A stretch of 64,000 nt of DNA from Candidatus Gastranaerophilales bacterium HUM_1 (lineage in GTDB: Bacteria; Cyanobacteriota; Vampirovibrionia; Gastranaerophilales; Gastranaerophilaceae), in NCBI GenBank assembly GCA_002103105.1, contig DAAY01000002.1, positions 56,949 through 120,948 of the forward strand. Reading direction: 5' to 3'. Below the pieces are notes generated by a model. It was not told where the DNA came from. It ran no database searches and saw nothing but the letters and a program-made list of their open reading frames with translations. This document shows, piece after piece, positions 17,022 to 25,559 of this stretch. A program made the translations under genes and the position numbers. Position 1 is the first letter of the stretch; each line of letters begins with the position of its first letter.

Positions 17022-17624
17022 TCAACTTTTATTTTTTATCACCCTTAATAAAGCCTCTGCTGGAGCATATTTAGGTAATATCTCCAAACAAGTTTTTAAT
17101 GATTTTTCTGATTGTTTCAAATCATTATCATTATGATAGGCAATATATGCAATCAAATAGTGCAATTCGGGATCATTGTAATATTTATCTTTTGCCTTTC
17201 GCAAAAAGAACATCGCAGCTGGAATAAAATTATTTGCCCAAAAAACTCTTCCTATATATTTGTAACACTCAGGATTATAATACGCCATAAAATCTGCGAA
17301 TTTAAGAATTTCATTGATATAACCAGCTTTGTAATATCTAATAAAAATACTCAAATCTAATTCTAAAAAATTTCTTATTTCAAAATAAGTTGGGTTCAAA
17401 GTAACTTTTCCTCCCAACATTTGTAGCAATATCAGCCCCCAATGAGCTCGTATATCAGAAATTAAAGCCCGATTGAACATATCTCGGGCTTTTTCCAATT
17501 CATCCAAGATTATATAACAGTAACCAGCTTCAGTATAAAACCCGTTCTTTTCAAAGAATGTTTCACACCCATCGGGCTTACCTGATAAAAATTTCTCTTT
17601 TATCTGTTCATATTCAACTGTCAT
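17022..17624 (-). CDS. TPR-like protein
   Basis: 200 residues of helical repeats. TPR-type pairs are visible at about 28-58 (YTEAGYCYIILDELEKARDMFNRAL) and 125-190 (ARVFWANNFIPAAMFFLRKA.., HYLIAYIAYHNDNDLKQSEKSLK). No signal peptide or membrane segment. It follows the secreted TPR gene at 26 bp with no clear promoter between, so co-transcription is likely. Its function is probably protein-protein scaffolding; no named family is recognised. Confidence 0.7.
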   Translation of the reverse strand: MTVEYEQIKEKFLSGKPDGCETFFEKNGFYTEAGYCYIILDELEKARDMFNRALISDIRAHWGLILLQMLGGKVTLNPTYFEIRNFLELDLSIFIRYYKAGYINEILKFADFMAYYNPECYKYIGRVFWANNFIPAAMFFLRKAKDKYYNDPELHYLIAYIAYHNDNDLKQSEKSLKTCLEILPKYAPAEALLRVIKNKS

Positions 17625-17650
17625 AAATCTTTATCTTATTTTATTGTTAT

Positions 17651-18925
17651 CTATAAAGTAAAATCTGTCATCATAGATTTTTGCATCATAGCTTGAATAA
17701 CTTCAGGTGACAAGTTTTTACCATTTCCAGTCAGCAACATATTCATCATTTCATCATCTGATGATTTTGAAGAATTGTCATTGCCAAACAAAACTCTCAA
17801 CTCTTCTAACTCTTTTTGTGACTGAATATATTCAGGACTTTTAGTATAACTTTCCATCTCATTTTGTGTTGCATAAGCAAGTTTTATTTCTCCTGAATCA
17901 GTTTTATGATTGTCAAAGTTGTGAATATTTTTCAAAACATTTGAATCATCTGTTGTTGATTGTTCATTGTTAAGATTTTGTTGAATCTTTTTCAATTGAA
18001 GTTGTTGGTATTGTTTGTTCAAATCAGGAGACAAACCGTTTCCGTATGGAGCATTTATGAAAGCATCCAACTTCGCATCTTGTTGACCAAATGGTAAATT
18101 GATTTTCTTTTTATCTTTATCTTTTGCATTTGGATCGTTATTATCTTCTTCTTTCTTTTCAACTGGAGACAATTTTGATTGTAATTGAGTAAGATTTCTA
18201 TTAACCAATGTTTGTGGGTCGATTGGTGTCAAATCCGCAACACTTTCTGCAACATCAGCATATGGATAAATAAGTTCTGGAACGTTTACATCTTGATAAC
18301 ATTTTGCATCATCAGAACCCATTACACAGTTACGACCGTTTGTTGCATATTTTACAATCATTGGATTGTCATTCAAAGCAATAACTTTTTCGTATGCTCT
18401 GATTGCATTTTCTTTATCACTCACTTTTGCATAACACATTGCCAAGTAATAATATCCTAATGTATCAGATGGATGAAGTTTTACATATGAAATACATTCT
18501 TGTAAACATCCAGCAAAATTACTCTTGTGATATTTAGTTTTTATGCTTGCTAAAGTAGGATTTGAATAAAAAGAAGGTTCTGACAACCACCCTGGTTGAC
18601 CAGTTGAATATACTTTTCTAGAAGATTCTCTCAAGTAGTCGTTACGTCTTTGCGGAACTTCAACCTGCTTAGATTCACTTTCAGAACCATAACTAGGAAC
18701 TGTCGCTGGAACATAATCAGTGCTATCTTGCCCTGTAAGTGAATTTGAATAATATTCACTCATAACGTTATCACGTTCCATCGCACTTTCATCATTACTA
18801 GACGGGTGAGTATCTTCGTATAAATTATAGTTTTTCAATGGATTTGTCCAACCATACGCAGTTGATGCAATTGCGGTATTCAAAACCATAACTGTTGCTA
18901 ATAATAACCCGATTTTCTTCTTCAT
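17651..18925 (-). CDS. Secreted TPR-containing protein
   Basis: 424 residues. The signal peptide is MKKKIGLLLATVMVLNTAIA onward, with cleavage near residue 23-26. A TPR unit at about 155-200 (GYYYLAMCYAKVSDKENAIRAYEKVIALNDNP) is embedded in long polar, Gln/Asn/Asp-rich segments. These include a Lys/Asp linker (KKEEDNNDPNAKDKDKKK) and a Gln-rich helix (QQLQLKKIQQNL). Location is periplasmic or surface by inference. AGAGGA lies upstream of ATG. It heads a two-gene TPR operon with 17022-17624. Confidence 0.75.
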   Translation of the reverse strand: MKKKIGLLLATVMVLNTAIASTAYGWTNPLKNYNLYEDTHPSSNDESAMERDNVMSEYYSNSLTGQDSTDYVPATVPSYGSESESKQVEVPQRRNDYLRESSRKVYSTGQPGWLSEPSFYSNPTLASIKTKYHKSNFAGCLQECISYVKLHPSDTLGYYYLAMCYAKVSDKENAIRAYEKVIALNDNPMIVKYATNGRNCVMGSDDAKCYQDVNVPELIYPYADVAESVADLTPIDPQTLVNRNLTQLQSKLSPVEKKEEDNNDPNAKDKDKKKINLPFGQQDAKLDAFINAPYGNGLSPDLNKQYQQLQLKKIQQNLNNEQSTTDDSNVLKNIHNFDNHKTDSGEIKLAYATQNEMESYTKSPEYIQSQKELEELRVLFGNDNSSKSSDDEMMNMLLTGNGKNLSPEVIQAMMQKSMMTDFTL

Positions 18926-19025
18926 TATCTTATCCTCTTTTAGAAATTTTTTAATAATTTTACCTTCTATGTCAAGGATATTATATGATATTATTCTTTA
19001 CACGTCATAATCCAAATGAATGATA

Positions 19026-19595
19026 TTACGAATTTCGCATTGCAAATTTACAACCGCAGTAGTTTTGTCTATACAAGTTTAAAGATTTTGAAATATTATT
19101 TGTTTTCAAAAACCCGTCCGATTTTCTAAAATTTGTTGAATTATAAGTTAGAGCAAACTCTTCTGCAATAGAATTCCCTATTGCAGTTAATTTTTCATAA
19201 TTCTTATGCGGACTTATTACCATTGATGTCGTAAATTCATTTATCCCCATCAATTTTGCAAGCTCTGCGGATTTTCGAAGTCGAAGTTCAAAACATTTAT
19301 CGCATCTTTTGCCTTTTTCTGGCTCATTTTCTAACCCTGCGACATAATCATAATAAACCTCTGGCTCATATTCTCCAACAATAAGTTCACACTCAAAATG
19401 AGAACATAAAGTCTTTTCTGCTTCTAAACGTCTTTCATACTCTTCAAGAGGAAAAATATTCGGATTGTAAAAATAAACTACAACAGAATATCCCATATCC
19501 TGTAAATAAGATATGGGATAACCTGAACATATACCGCAACAAGCATGCAGTAAAATCTTTTTATTTGAACAATTTGTTTGAAGGTTCTGCTCCAT
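19026..19595 (-). CDS. queH: Epoxyqueuosine reductase QueH
   Basis: Last step of queuosine synthesis: reduces epoxyqueuosine in tRNA. QueH is the non-B12 alternative to QueG. Its cysteine signatures are all present: HACCGIC near the N-terminus, RCDKCFELRL in the middle and YCGCKFA at the C-terminus, which bind a [4Fe-4S] cluster and an adjacent metal. ATG 19595 is chosen over an upstream in-frame TTG. Either start overlaps the 3' end of the VKOR-thioredoxin gene by about 35-44 bp, implying translational coupling. The length of 189 is typical. Confidence 0.9.
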   Translation of the reverse strand: MEQNLQTNCSNKKILLHACCGICSGYPISYLQDMGYSVVVYFYNPNIFPLEEYERRLEAEKTLCSHFECELIVGEYEPEVYYDYVAGLENEPEKGKRCDKCFELRLRKSAELAKLMGINEFTTSMVISPHKNYEKLTAIGNSIAEEFALTYNSTNFRKSDGFLKTNNISKSLNLYRQNYCGCKFAMRNS

Positions 19596-20799
19596 TTTTT
19601 TCAACCCATTTTTTCAATTCGTGGTAACCTTTGATACCCATTTCAAATTCGTCACCCATTTTTAATGATGGAGTACCAATTTGTTTATTTGCAACAGCGT
19701 AATCAATATCTTTATTAATCATATCTCTAACTTCTGTACTATGAGCATCTTTTTTCATCTTGTCCATATCAAGATTTAAACCAGAATTTTCTAGAACATC
19801 AAGAACTTCATCTTCGGTAGTTGGTTTTTTATCGAAAAATAAAGTATTTACTTCCCAGAATTTACCTTGCATTTGAGCTGCTTCGGAATACTGAGCCATT
19901 ATACAAGAGCCATGGTGAAATTCTTGTTCCAAATATTTATTACATTGAGTATCAAGAGGCATTGCGTGATGTTCAATCCTCAAGTTTTTGTATTCTTTAA
20001 CAATTTGAGCCAACATATGGTTACAAGCAGAACACATTGGGCATTTATAGTCTGAATAAATTTCTAAAACAACTGCATCTTTTGCATCACTACCCAACAC
20101 ATTGCCTTTCGGAGCAATATTTTCTGGGATAGGTTTTGTAAATTTTAAATATTCTCTACTGAAACTCAATGCTGGAGAGAATTTTGCACTTGTATAAGTC
20201 CATCCTAAAAATCCGCAAGCACAAGCCATTACAACAACAAAAGCAACTCTATATGGAATAGGCTTTAATGCTTCCATAAAATCTAAGAAACTTTGTTTTA
20301 TTGCACCAAAGAATGAACCTTTAATTCCTACAACTGCAACCAAACCTATCAACAAATCTAATACATATGTACAAGCACATAACAAGCATAATTTTTTGAT
20401 ACCAAATAAACTTACACATAGTAAAATCATAGAAATTACAAATGAAATAAGTCCTAATGATGCAATATAATGATATTTATTTTTAAACACTTCCATAAAT
20501 TTGAAAAGTTTAATATTTTTCAATTTATCTGCACCCATCAACAATAAAATAAATGAGTACAATAAAATTCCCCAATAAGCTAGAGGAACACCTAAGAACT
20601 GTGATTCAGTTGTCTTTGCAACACCATCACAATCCACGAAATCACTTATAGAACAAAAACTTGGCAAAGCATATTGGTCAAAATTTGCACTATAATATAT
20701 TTTTGCAAGTTCAATAGAAAGTACAAACCCGATTACAACCAAAATTATAATAGATGCACTCTTCCATGAATTTTTGTTTGTTTCAACATTATTTTCCAT
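19561..20799 (-). CDS. Vitamin K epoxide reductase-thioredoxin fusion (disulfide formation)
   Basis: 412 residues. The N-terminal VKOR domain has membrane segments (about 15-38, 72-90, 110-130, 138-160, 183-200), the loop cysteines Cys49 and Cys57, and the CLLC redox pair 138-141. A C-terminal DsbA-like thioredoxin domain has the active site CPMC at 253-256 and the cis-proline loop GTPS near its end. This fused VKOR/Trx layout is known from cyanobacteria and replaces DsbB/DsbA in periplasmic disulfide formation. AGAGGGAG precedes the ATG. It shares its transcript and overlaps with queH. Confidence 0.9.
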   Translation of the reverse strand: MENNVETNKNSWKSASIIILVVIGFVLSIELAKIYYSANFDQYALPSFCSISDFVDCDGVAKTTESQFLGVPLAYWGILLYSFILLLMGADKLKNIKLFKFMEVFKNKYHYIASLGLISFVISMILLCVSLFGIKKLCLLCACTYVLDLLIGLVAVVGIKGSFFGAIKQSFLDFMEALKPIPYRVAFVVVMACACGFLGWTYTSAKFSPALSFSREYLKFTKPIPENIAPKGNVLGSDAKDAVVLEIYSDYKCPMCSACNHMLAQIVKEYKNLRIEHHAMPLDTQCNKYLEQEFHHGSCIMAQYSEAAQMQGKFWEVNTLFFDKKPTTEDEVLDVLENSGLNLDMDKMKKDAHSTEVRDMINKDIDYAVANKQIGTPSLKMGDEFEMGIKGYHELKKWVEKNGAEPSNKLFK

Positions 20800-20879
20800 A
20801 TCATTCTCCCTCTTAATTGTACTCTTATCTTACATTTATCTTTAGAATTAATCAACCAACTTAATGATTAGGAACAAAC

Positions 20880-20921
20880 AAAAAACTTGACGAAAAGGTT
20901 AACCCATTCCGCCAAGTTTTC
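20880..20921 (-). terminator. Terminator of reverse rubrerythrin
   Basis: AAAACTTG-GCG / CGT-CAAGTTTT stem on the minus strand followed by TTTGTTTG, 27 bp after the stop. Confidence 0.65.
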
Positions 20922-20947
20922 AAAAATTATTAGATATTTAAAACAAG

Positions 20948-21484
20948 TTAGTTAAAATATCTTTTTAAAAGACCGTCAAAACCTCTACCGTGACGAGCTT
21001 CATCTTTAGCCATTTCGTGAACAGTGTCGTGAATTGCATCATAGCCTAATTCTTTAGCTCTTTTAGCGATAGCCAATTTACCTTCGCAAGCACCTTGTTC
21101 AGCATCTGCTCTCATTTCAAGGTTTTTCTTAGTTGAATTTGTTACAACTTCACCTAATAATTCAGCAAATTTAGCTGCGTGTTCTGCTTCTTCAAAAGCA
21201 TATCTTTTGTAAGCTTCAGCAACTTCTGGATATCCTTCTCTTTCAGCAACTCTTGCCATTGCAAGGTACATACCAACTTCTGTACATTCACCGTTGAAGT
21301 TTGCTCTCAAACCTTCCATGATTTCAGCATCTTCAACTTTTCCATCGCCTACATTATGTTCACAAGCGTAAACTTTTTCTCCGCCTGATATTTCTTTAAA
21401 TGTTGTTGCTCCACATAAAGGGCATTTTTCTGGAGCTTTATCTGATTCTGTTGACCAACCACAAACTGTACATACATATTTCAT
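20948..21484 (-). CDS. Reverse rubrerythrin
   Basis: Peroxide/oxygen detoxification in anaerobes. The order is reversed from classical rubrerythrin: an N-terminal rubredoxin domain (CTVCGW at 5-10, CPLCG at 21-25) precedes the di-iron four-helix domain. In the latter, the ExxH-type ligands show as NGECTEVGMY, FEEAEHAAKF, AEQGACEGK and KDEARHGRGF. 178 residues matches revRbr of Clostridium. AAAGGTGG is a strong ribosome site. The gene stands alone with its own terminator. Confidence 0.93.
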   Translation of the reverse strand: MKYVCTVCGWSTESDKAPEKCPLCGATTFKEISGGEKVYACEHNVGDGKVEDAEIMEGLRANFNGECTEVGMYLAMARVAEREGYPEVAEAYKRYAFEEAEHAAKFAELLGEVVTNSTKKNLEMRADAEQGACEGKLAIAKRAKELGYDAIHDTVHEMAKDEARHGRGFDGLLKRYFN

Positions 21485-21673
21485 ATTTAACCACCTTTCT
21501 CTGTGTGAATTTTATCTTTTTACATGCTTGATTATAACAAACAATATTTATTTTGTAAAGTGGAAATAATTTTCACTTTTTATTTCTTTACAATTATATC
21601 CCGAATATTTTATTATTACAATTGGATAGATTGGTAGAAAAAATGGTTATAATAAAATAATTTTCAATATCAT

Positions 21674-21692
21674 CTTAGTAAAGCCGACCTAC
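21674..21692 (-). repeat. Truncated REP, GCTT type
   Basis: CTTAGTAAAGCCGACCTAC: the loop, one arm and the tail of the GTCGGCTT variant. The other arm is missing. Confidence 0.6.
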
Positions 21693-21816
21693 ATAACTTT
21701 TACTCAATCAAACCCTCTCCCTGACTCCCTCTCCCATTGGAGAGGGAAACAATAAAGCTACATAACGAACTATTACCTTTATGCTTATTCCTCTATTCCC
21801 TAGTACCTCAAAAAAT

Positions 21817-21840
21817 GTAGGTCGGCGTTGCCACGCCGAC
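21817..21840 (+). repeat. REP hairpin, GCGT type
   Basis: Identical to the copies at 4030 and 15416. Confidence 0.85.
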
Positions 21841-21893
21841 AATAACCAACTTATAGAATTTTCAACATATTAGCATATAGACTTTTTTTTAGC

Positions 21894-22601
21894 CTACACC
21901 GATGCTCCGCCTTCATTCTTGATTTTATCAAGAACATTTTTTGAACCATCTACGGATTTTGTATATTTCAGTACGAAATCTGTTGCTTCCTGATCTCGAG
22001 CAATAGCTTCTTTTAGAGATATTATATCTTCCATTGAGAATTTTCTAATTGCTGATGGAGAATTATCAATCAAAAATCGTTTGAACTTCTGCTGAACTTC
22101 ATATTCAAAACCTGGAAGGTCTGATTTCAATGAATACCAACGGTAAAAATGATGTAACATGTAATATTTATCAATTACACCTTCTCGCATTACAAACATT
22201 GGTGGAGTTTTTAAACTAAACCCTCGGCCTACACAAATCGAAAGATATAAAGCCCTAAGCCCATGTTGTTCTGTAATTAAACCTTCTTCTTCTTTTAGCA
22301 ATGCTAAAATTTTATCTGCATTATTTATCTTATAGACTGGAGTATTTGCAGCTTTTATATACTCCAAAAGTTTTTCTGGATTGCAATCAACCTGTTTAAC
22401 TATTGCAGAAACATTTTCCCGAACTGATTCAATCAACTTTTTAGTTTCAGAATTCAACGTAAGATTACTTCCAGAACCAATAATGGTTTTAGAAGTTTTA
22501 TTAGAGAAACTAGTTTTTGTGGTATTTTTTAATTTTTCTCTCAAATTCTTTTCTTTCAATGAAAGAAGATAATATTTTATATTTTTAAATATATTGCTCA
22601 T
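21894..22601 (-). CDS. Hypothetical protein
   Basis: 235 residues, no signal peptide or membrane segment, basic N-terminus with a Ser/Thr/Asn-rich stretch (TSFSNKTSKTIIGSGSNLTL) and a helical remainder. A motif-like core LYLSICVGRGFSLKTPPMFVM lies near residue 120. Family not recognised. TATAAT lies exactly six bases before the ATG with no Shine-Dalgarno (leaderless class), supporting the start. It diverges from the tolC-like gene across 76 bp. Confidence 0.65.
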   Translation of the reverse strand: MSNIFKNIKYYLLSLKEKNLREKLKNTTKTSFSNKTSKTIIGSGSNLTLNSETKKLIESVRENVSAIVKQVDCNPEKLLEYIKAANTPVYKINNADKILALLKEEEGLITEQHGLRALYLSICVGRGFSLKTPPMFVMREGVIDKYYMLHHFYRWYSLKSDLPGFEYEVQQKFKRFLIDNSPSAIRKFSMEDIISLKEAIARDQEATDFVLKYTKSVDGSKNVLDKIKNEGGASV

Positions 22602-22607
22602 AGGGAG

Positions 22608-22636
22608 ATTATAATCTTAATTAGAAAATATTTACA
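22608..22636 (-). promoter_or_regulatory. Leaderless promoter at 22601
   Basis: Minus strand TGTAAA (22631-22636), 17 bases, TATAAT (22608-22613), CTCCCT, ATG 22601. Confidence 0.6.
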
Positions 22637-22658
22637 CATACAAATATAGGATAATACA

Positions 22659-22667
22659 TGATATAAT
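22659..22667 (+). promoter_or_regulatory. Extended -10 of the tolC-like gene
   Basis: TG-A-TATAAT at 22659-22667, ten bases before ATG 22678. The leader would be only about four bases and lacks a Shine-Dalgarno. Confidence 0.5.
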
Positions 22668-22677
22668 AAATTTTGAT

Positions 22678-23964
22678 ATGAAAAAGATTCTAATAATTTT
22701 ATTAATGTTTTTATGTCAAAGTGCAACCTTTGCAATTGAAGATGTCAAAAAAGTTGACCTTGAAGAGGCTATGAACTCTGCAATCAAGAATAATATTGAT
22801 TTACAAGCTGCACAAATTGATATTAATATCGCAAAGAACAACATAAAAGCAGCAAACAGATTGCAAAATCCATCATTTGATGCATTCTACAACTTTGGAG
22901 CTTCTGGCTGGACTGAACCAAGACAATTAGGCTTGAGCCAAACAGTAGAAATTGCCAAGAGAAAAGCACGAAAAAACTTGGCAGAATCTAATCTCAAACT
23001 TGTAGAAAAAAATGTTGGTTACACAAAATTTGACCTAAAAATGGATGTCAGAGAAGCATACATAAACCTTGTAGCAACAAAATCAATTCTTGAGACCCTA
23101 GAACAGCAACAAGTTTTGCAAAAAGAATTATTAACAATTGCACAAAAAAGAACCGCAACTCATTCCGTGCCAGAAATAGATATTATTCAAGCAGAAATTG
23201 CACTCAATCAAATGATTACACAAGTTAACACTGCAAAAGTTAACGTTAAAAGTGCTCTTCTTGATTTCAACAAAATTATAAATGACCCAAACGGTATAAC
23301 TTACGATAGTACAGATAATATTTTTGCGGAAGAAAACAATTTTGAGGAAATGCAAACCCCTTCACCAAATACAAATTTCCCAGAATTTGCACAAATAAAA
23401 GAAAAAGCTCTAGCAAACAGATATGATATACAAATTGCAAAACAAGAAATAGATGTTGCAGAAAAAAACTTAACAGTTATAGCTCGTCAAAAAATCCCTG
23501 ACCTTGAAATAGTCGGGGGATATGCCTACCAAATGCCACTCCACACAGACGATAGAAGATTTAATAGCGGAGGATATCTCGGAGGAAGCATAGTAAATAT
23601 TCCACTTTTTTACAATTATTCTCCAGAAATCAAAAATGCGACTCTTAAACTTCAACAAGCTGAATTGAAATATAATTCTGTACAAAATAAGGCTGAAAAA
23701 GATATTAAATCAGCGTATGAAAAATTTCTAACCGCAGGTGAAAATCTTAAATATTACGAATCAAAAATTTTGGTAAGTTCTGGCAAGCTTATTGATATAT
23801 CTAAAAAGTCTTACGAACACGGAAAATCTGATATTACCGCTCTAATTGTAATGAAACAATCTTACAAATCTATCATTGTCGGCTACACCTACGCTCTTGC
23901 AGAATATTACAATAGCTGGACAAATTTTTTAAGAGAAGTTAATGACGAAGATTTTCAGTTCTAA
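22678..23964 (+). CDS. TolC-family outer-membrane efflux protein
   Basis: 428 residues. The signal peptide is MKKILIILLMFLCQSATFA. Two outer-membrane efflux repeats follow with long coiled-coil helices: the first around 30-210 (LEEAMNSAIKNNIDLQAAQIDI), the second around 240-425 (ALANRYDIQIAKQEIDVAEKNL). The GGYLGGSIVNIPLF stretch marks the barrel. TolC-type channels work with inner-membrane pumps and adaptors, but no pump or adaptor gene is adjacent, so the partner is unknown. The 3' end is only 5 bp from the convergent YkgJ-type gene, with no obvious terminator between. Confidence 0.9.
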   Translation: MKKILIILLMFLCQSATFAIEDVKKVDLEEAMNSAIKNNIDLQAAQIDINIAKNNIKAANRLQNPSFDAFYNFGASGWTEPRQLGLSQTVEIAKRKARKNLAESNLKLVEKNVGYTKFDLKMDVREAYINLVATKSILETLEQQQVLQKELLTIAQKRTATHSVPEIDIIQAEIALNQMITQVNTAKVNVKSALLDFNKIINDPNGITYDSTDNIFAEENNFEEMQTPSPNTNFPEFAQIKEKALANRYDIQIAKQEIDVAEKNLTVIARQKIPDLEIVGGYAYQMPLHTDDRRFNSGGYLGGSIVNIPLFYNYSPEIKNATLKLQQAELKYNSVQNKAEKDIKSAYEKFLTAGENLKYYESKILVSSGKLIDISKKSYEHGKSDITALIVMKQSYKSIIVGYTYALAEYYNSWTNFLREVNDEDFQF

Positions 23965-23969
23965 AAATT

Positions 23970-24365
23970 CTACTTTTTTAAATAATCTTCAAAACGCTTG
24001 ATATTAACTTTATACCCACAACCATCGTGTAATTTTGCAGGATAAGAAATTCGCTTGACTGGATATTTTCTACACATTCGTGGGCGGTTTTTATAATCAG
24101 AGCATAATCCATCTGGAGTGACAAGTTTACACGCAAAAATTAAATTCCCAAATTCATCCTTCCCTTTTATATAAAATCTTTTATATGTTGGGAAAATATT
24201 TTGCATAATCTTAAATTCTTCTTCAGTATAAGTGTCAACACTGTACATATAATTACAGCATTTGCCACATTTTTTACAACTCCCAGTAATTTCATATGTC
24301 ATTCTTTCTGGAACAAAATATGATAAAAATTCATAAAATACAGATTTAATTAAATCTATTATCAT
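23970..24365 (-). CDS. YkgJ-family cysteine-cluster protein
   Basis: 131 residues. CKKCGKCC at 30-37 and later Cys at 79, 88, 98 and 116 (PDGLCSDYKNRPRMCRKYP) match the YkgJ/Fe-S oxidoreductase family (putative zinc- or iron-chelating domain). The biochemical role of the family is poorly known. TGC-TAGAAT sits six bases before the ATG with no Shine-Dalgarno (leaderless class). It is convergent with the tolC-like gene. Confidence 0.85.
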   Translation of the reverse strand: MIIDLIKSVFYEFLSYFVPERMTYEITGSCKKCGKCCNYMYSVDTYTEEEFKIMQNIFPTYKRFYIKGKDEFGNLIFACKLVTPDGLCSDYKNRPRMCRKYPVKRISYPAKLHDGCGYKVNIKRFEDYLKK

Positions 24366-24371
24366 ATCAAT

Positions 24372-24380
24372 ATTCTAGCA
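24372..24380 (-). promoter_or_regulatory. Extended -10, leaderless spacing
   Basis: TGC-TAGAAT on the minus strand, ATTGAT, ATG 24365. Confidence 0.6.
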
Positions 24381-24383
24381 CAA

Positions 24384-24420
24384 CAAAACCCCGAAAATAA
24401 AAGCCTCAAAAGGGGTTTTT
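24384..24420. terminator. Terminator-like hairpin between divergent genes
   Basis: AAAACCCC..AGGGGTTTTT stem with an 18-base loop and T/A runs on both sides. It sits upstream of both the YkgJ-type gene and hsp20, an unusual place for a terminator; it may insulate the two promoters. Confidence 0.5.
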
Positions 24421-24526
24421 AAGATTGTTAATTTTTGGTTAAAAAAGAAGGGTTTTATGCAAAATAGATAAATAATATAAGTGTAGTTAATAAGTAGGTA
24501 CTAAAGGAAATCGAAAGGAGTGTATT

Positions 24527-24982
24527 ATGAGATTTTTATTAAAGAAAGCACCTGATAATTTTATTAAATCAGTAAACGATGAAATTAGTTCTATTTTAAA
24601 CAGACATTTTGACAATTATTATCCAGATTATGGATACGAAGAAGATATGGACAAATTATCAATGCCTGTCGAAGTTACAGACAAAGATAAAGAATATGAC
24701 ATAAGAGCCGAATTGCCTGGCGTAAAAAAAGAAGACCTTGATATTGATGTTGAAAAAAATTACATCACAATCAGAGCTAAAAAAGAAGAAGAAAAGAAAG
24801 AAGATAACAAATTCTTCAAAAAATCAGAATTCAAATATGGTGAATTTGCTAGATCTGTTTATCTTCCTCAAGAAATTAATATTGAAAAAACAGAAGCTAA
24901 ACTTGAACACGGAGTTTTGAAAATTGAAGCTCCAAAATTATATGAAACAAAAGACTCTGTAAAAAAACTTACAGTTAAGTAA
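24527..24982 (+). CDS. Hsp20/alpha-crystallin small heat-shock protein
   Basis: 151 residues. The alpha-crystallin domain at about 48-145 shows VEVTDKDKEYDIRAELPGVKKEDLDIDVEKN and the late AKLEHGVLKIEAPK (the conserved A-x-x-x-x-G-V-L motif). The usual C-terminal IXI motif is not obvious. ATP-independent holdase for unfolded proteins. GAAAGGAG lies eight bases before the ATG, and a terminator follows. No CIRCE-like repeat was seen upstream. Confidence 0.93.
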   Translation: MRFLLKKAPDNFIKSVNDEISSILNRHFDNYYPDYGYEEDMDKLSMPVEVTDKDKEYDIRAELPGVKKEDLDIDVEKNYITIRAKKEEEKKEDNKFFKKSEFKYGEFARSVYLPQEINIEKTEAKLEHGVLKIEAPKLYETKDSVKKLTVK

Positions 24983-24992
24983 TTAGTCTAAT

Positions 24993-25026
24993 AAAGCAGG
25001 GAGGTAATACTTCCTGCTTTTATTTT
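24993..25026 (+). terminator. Terminator of hsp20
   Basis: AAAGCAGG / CCTGCTTT stem followed by TATTTTT. Confidence 0.85.
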
Positions 25027-25044
25027 TCATAACCAGACACACTT

Positions 25045-25080
25045 AAAAGGCATCCGAGAATATTTCTTGGATGCCTTTTT
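25045..25080. terminator. Terminator of the 115-residue gene
   Basis: AAAAGGCATCC / GGATGCCTTTT stem with an inner AGAA/TTCT pairing. Symmetric, so it may back up hsp20 termination. Confidence 0.85.
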
Positions 25081-25101
25081 AAATCAAATTTTTATTACAA
25101 C

Positions 25102-25449
25102 TTAGAATGGTTTTGTTTGGTTCAATTTCAAACGAAGTTCTCTAAATCTTGAAATATCTTCTTGTGTTTTTCCAGAATCCTTGAACACTGCTTGAGTTGT
25201 TGGGTGAACCATAAGAACATAATCCATATGAATTTCTAAGAAGTTATATCTTCGAGGAGATTGATTACCAACACGAGGATAAATTTCTGCATTCGTAACA
25301 GCCAAAAATCTTCTTTCTCTGTCATTCAAAAGGTCAGTTAGTTCTCTATTTGTATTTGTATATTTTGATACGTGAACCACACCCTTAATATCATGGTCAG
25401 CGGTTAAAATTGTTACTTCTATCGGAACTGTATCACTATGTTTTGCCAT
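25102..25449 (-). CDS. Conserved hypothetical protein
   Basis: 115 residues, soluble, beta-rich by appearance: TVPIEVTILTADHDIKGVVHV, then RELTDLLNDRERRFLAVTNAEIYPRV, then EIHMDYVLMVHPTTQAV. The pattern (a hydrophobic strand, an R-x-L-x-D-x-LN turn, a further strand) recalls small phenotype-unknown families found across bacteria, but I cannot name one safely. AGAGGA before the ATG and a dedicated terminator support a real, single-gene unit. Confidence 0.7.
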   Translation of the reverse strand: MAKHSDTVPIEVTILTADHDIKGVVHVSKYTNTNRELTDLLNDRERRFLAVTNAEIYPRVGNQSPRRYNFLEIHMDYVLMVHPTTQAVFKDSGKTQEDISRFRELRLKLNQTKPF

Positions 25450-25559
25450 TTTATTATCCTCTATCTCTTCTTTTATTTTTATATAGTTGAGTCAATCTAA
25501 CTTCCCCAAGTATATTATATTTTGCGAGAATTGTCTATATGTTAAATTTTATCAACCGA

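Larger units (their letters stand above)
21485..21893. repeat. Repeat island upstream of reverse rubrerythrin
   Basis: About 410 bp. The right part holds a truncated REP (21674-21692), a CCCTCTCCC..GGAGAGGG hairpin (21714-21748), TTATTCCTCTATTCCC, a full REP (21817-21840) and an ACCAACTTATAGAA motif. The left part (21485-21600) is AT-rich and probably carries the rubrerythrin promoter. No gene is seen. Confidence 0.65.
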
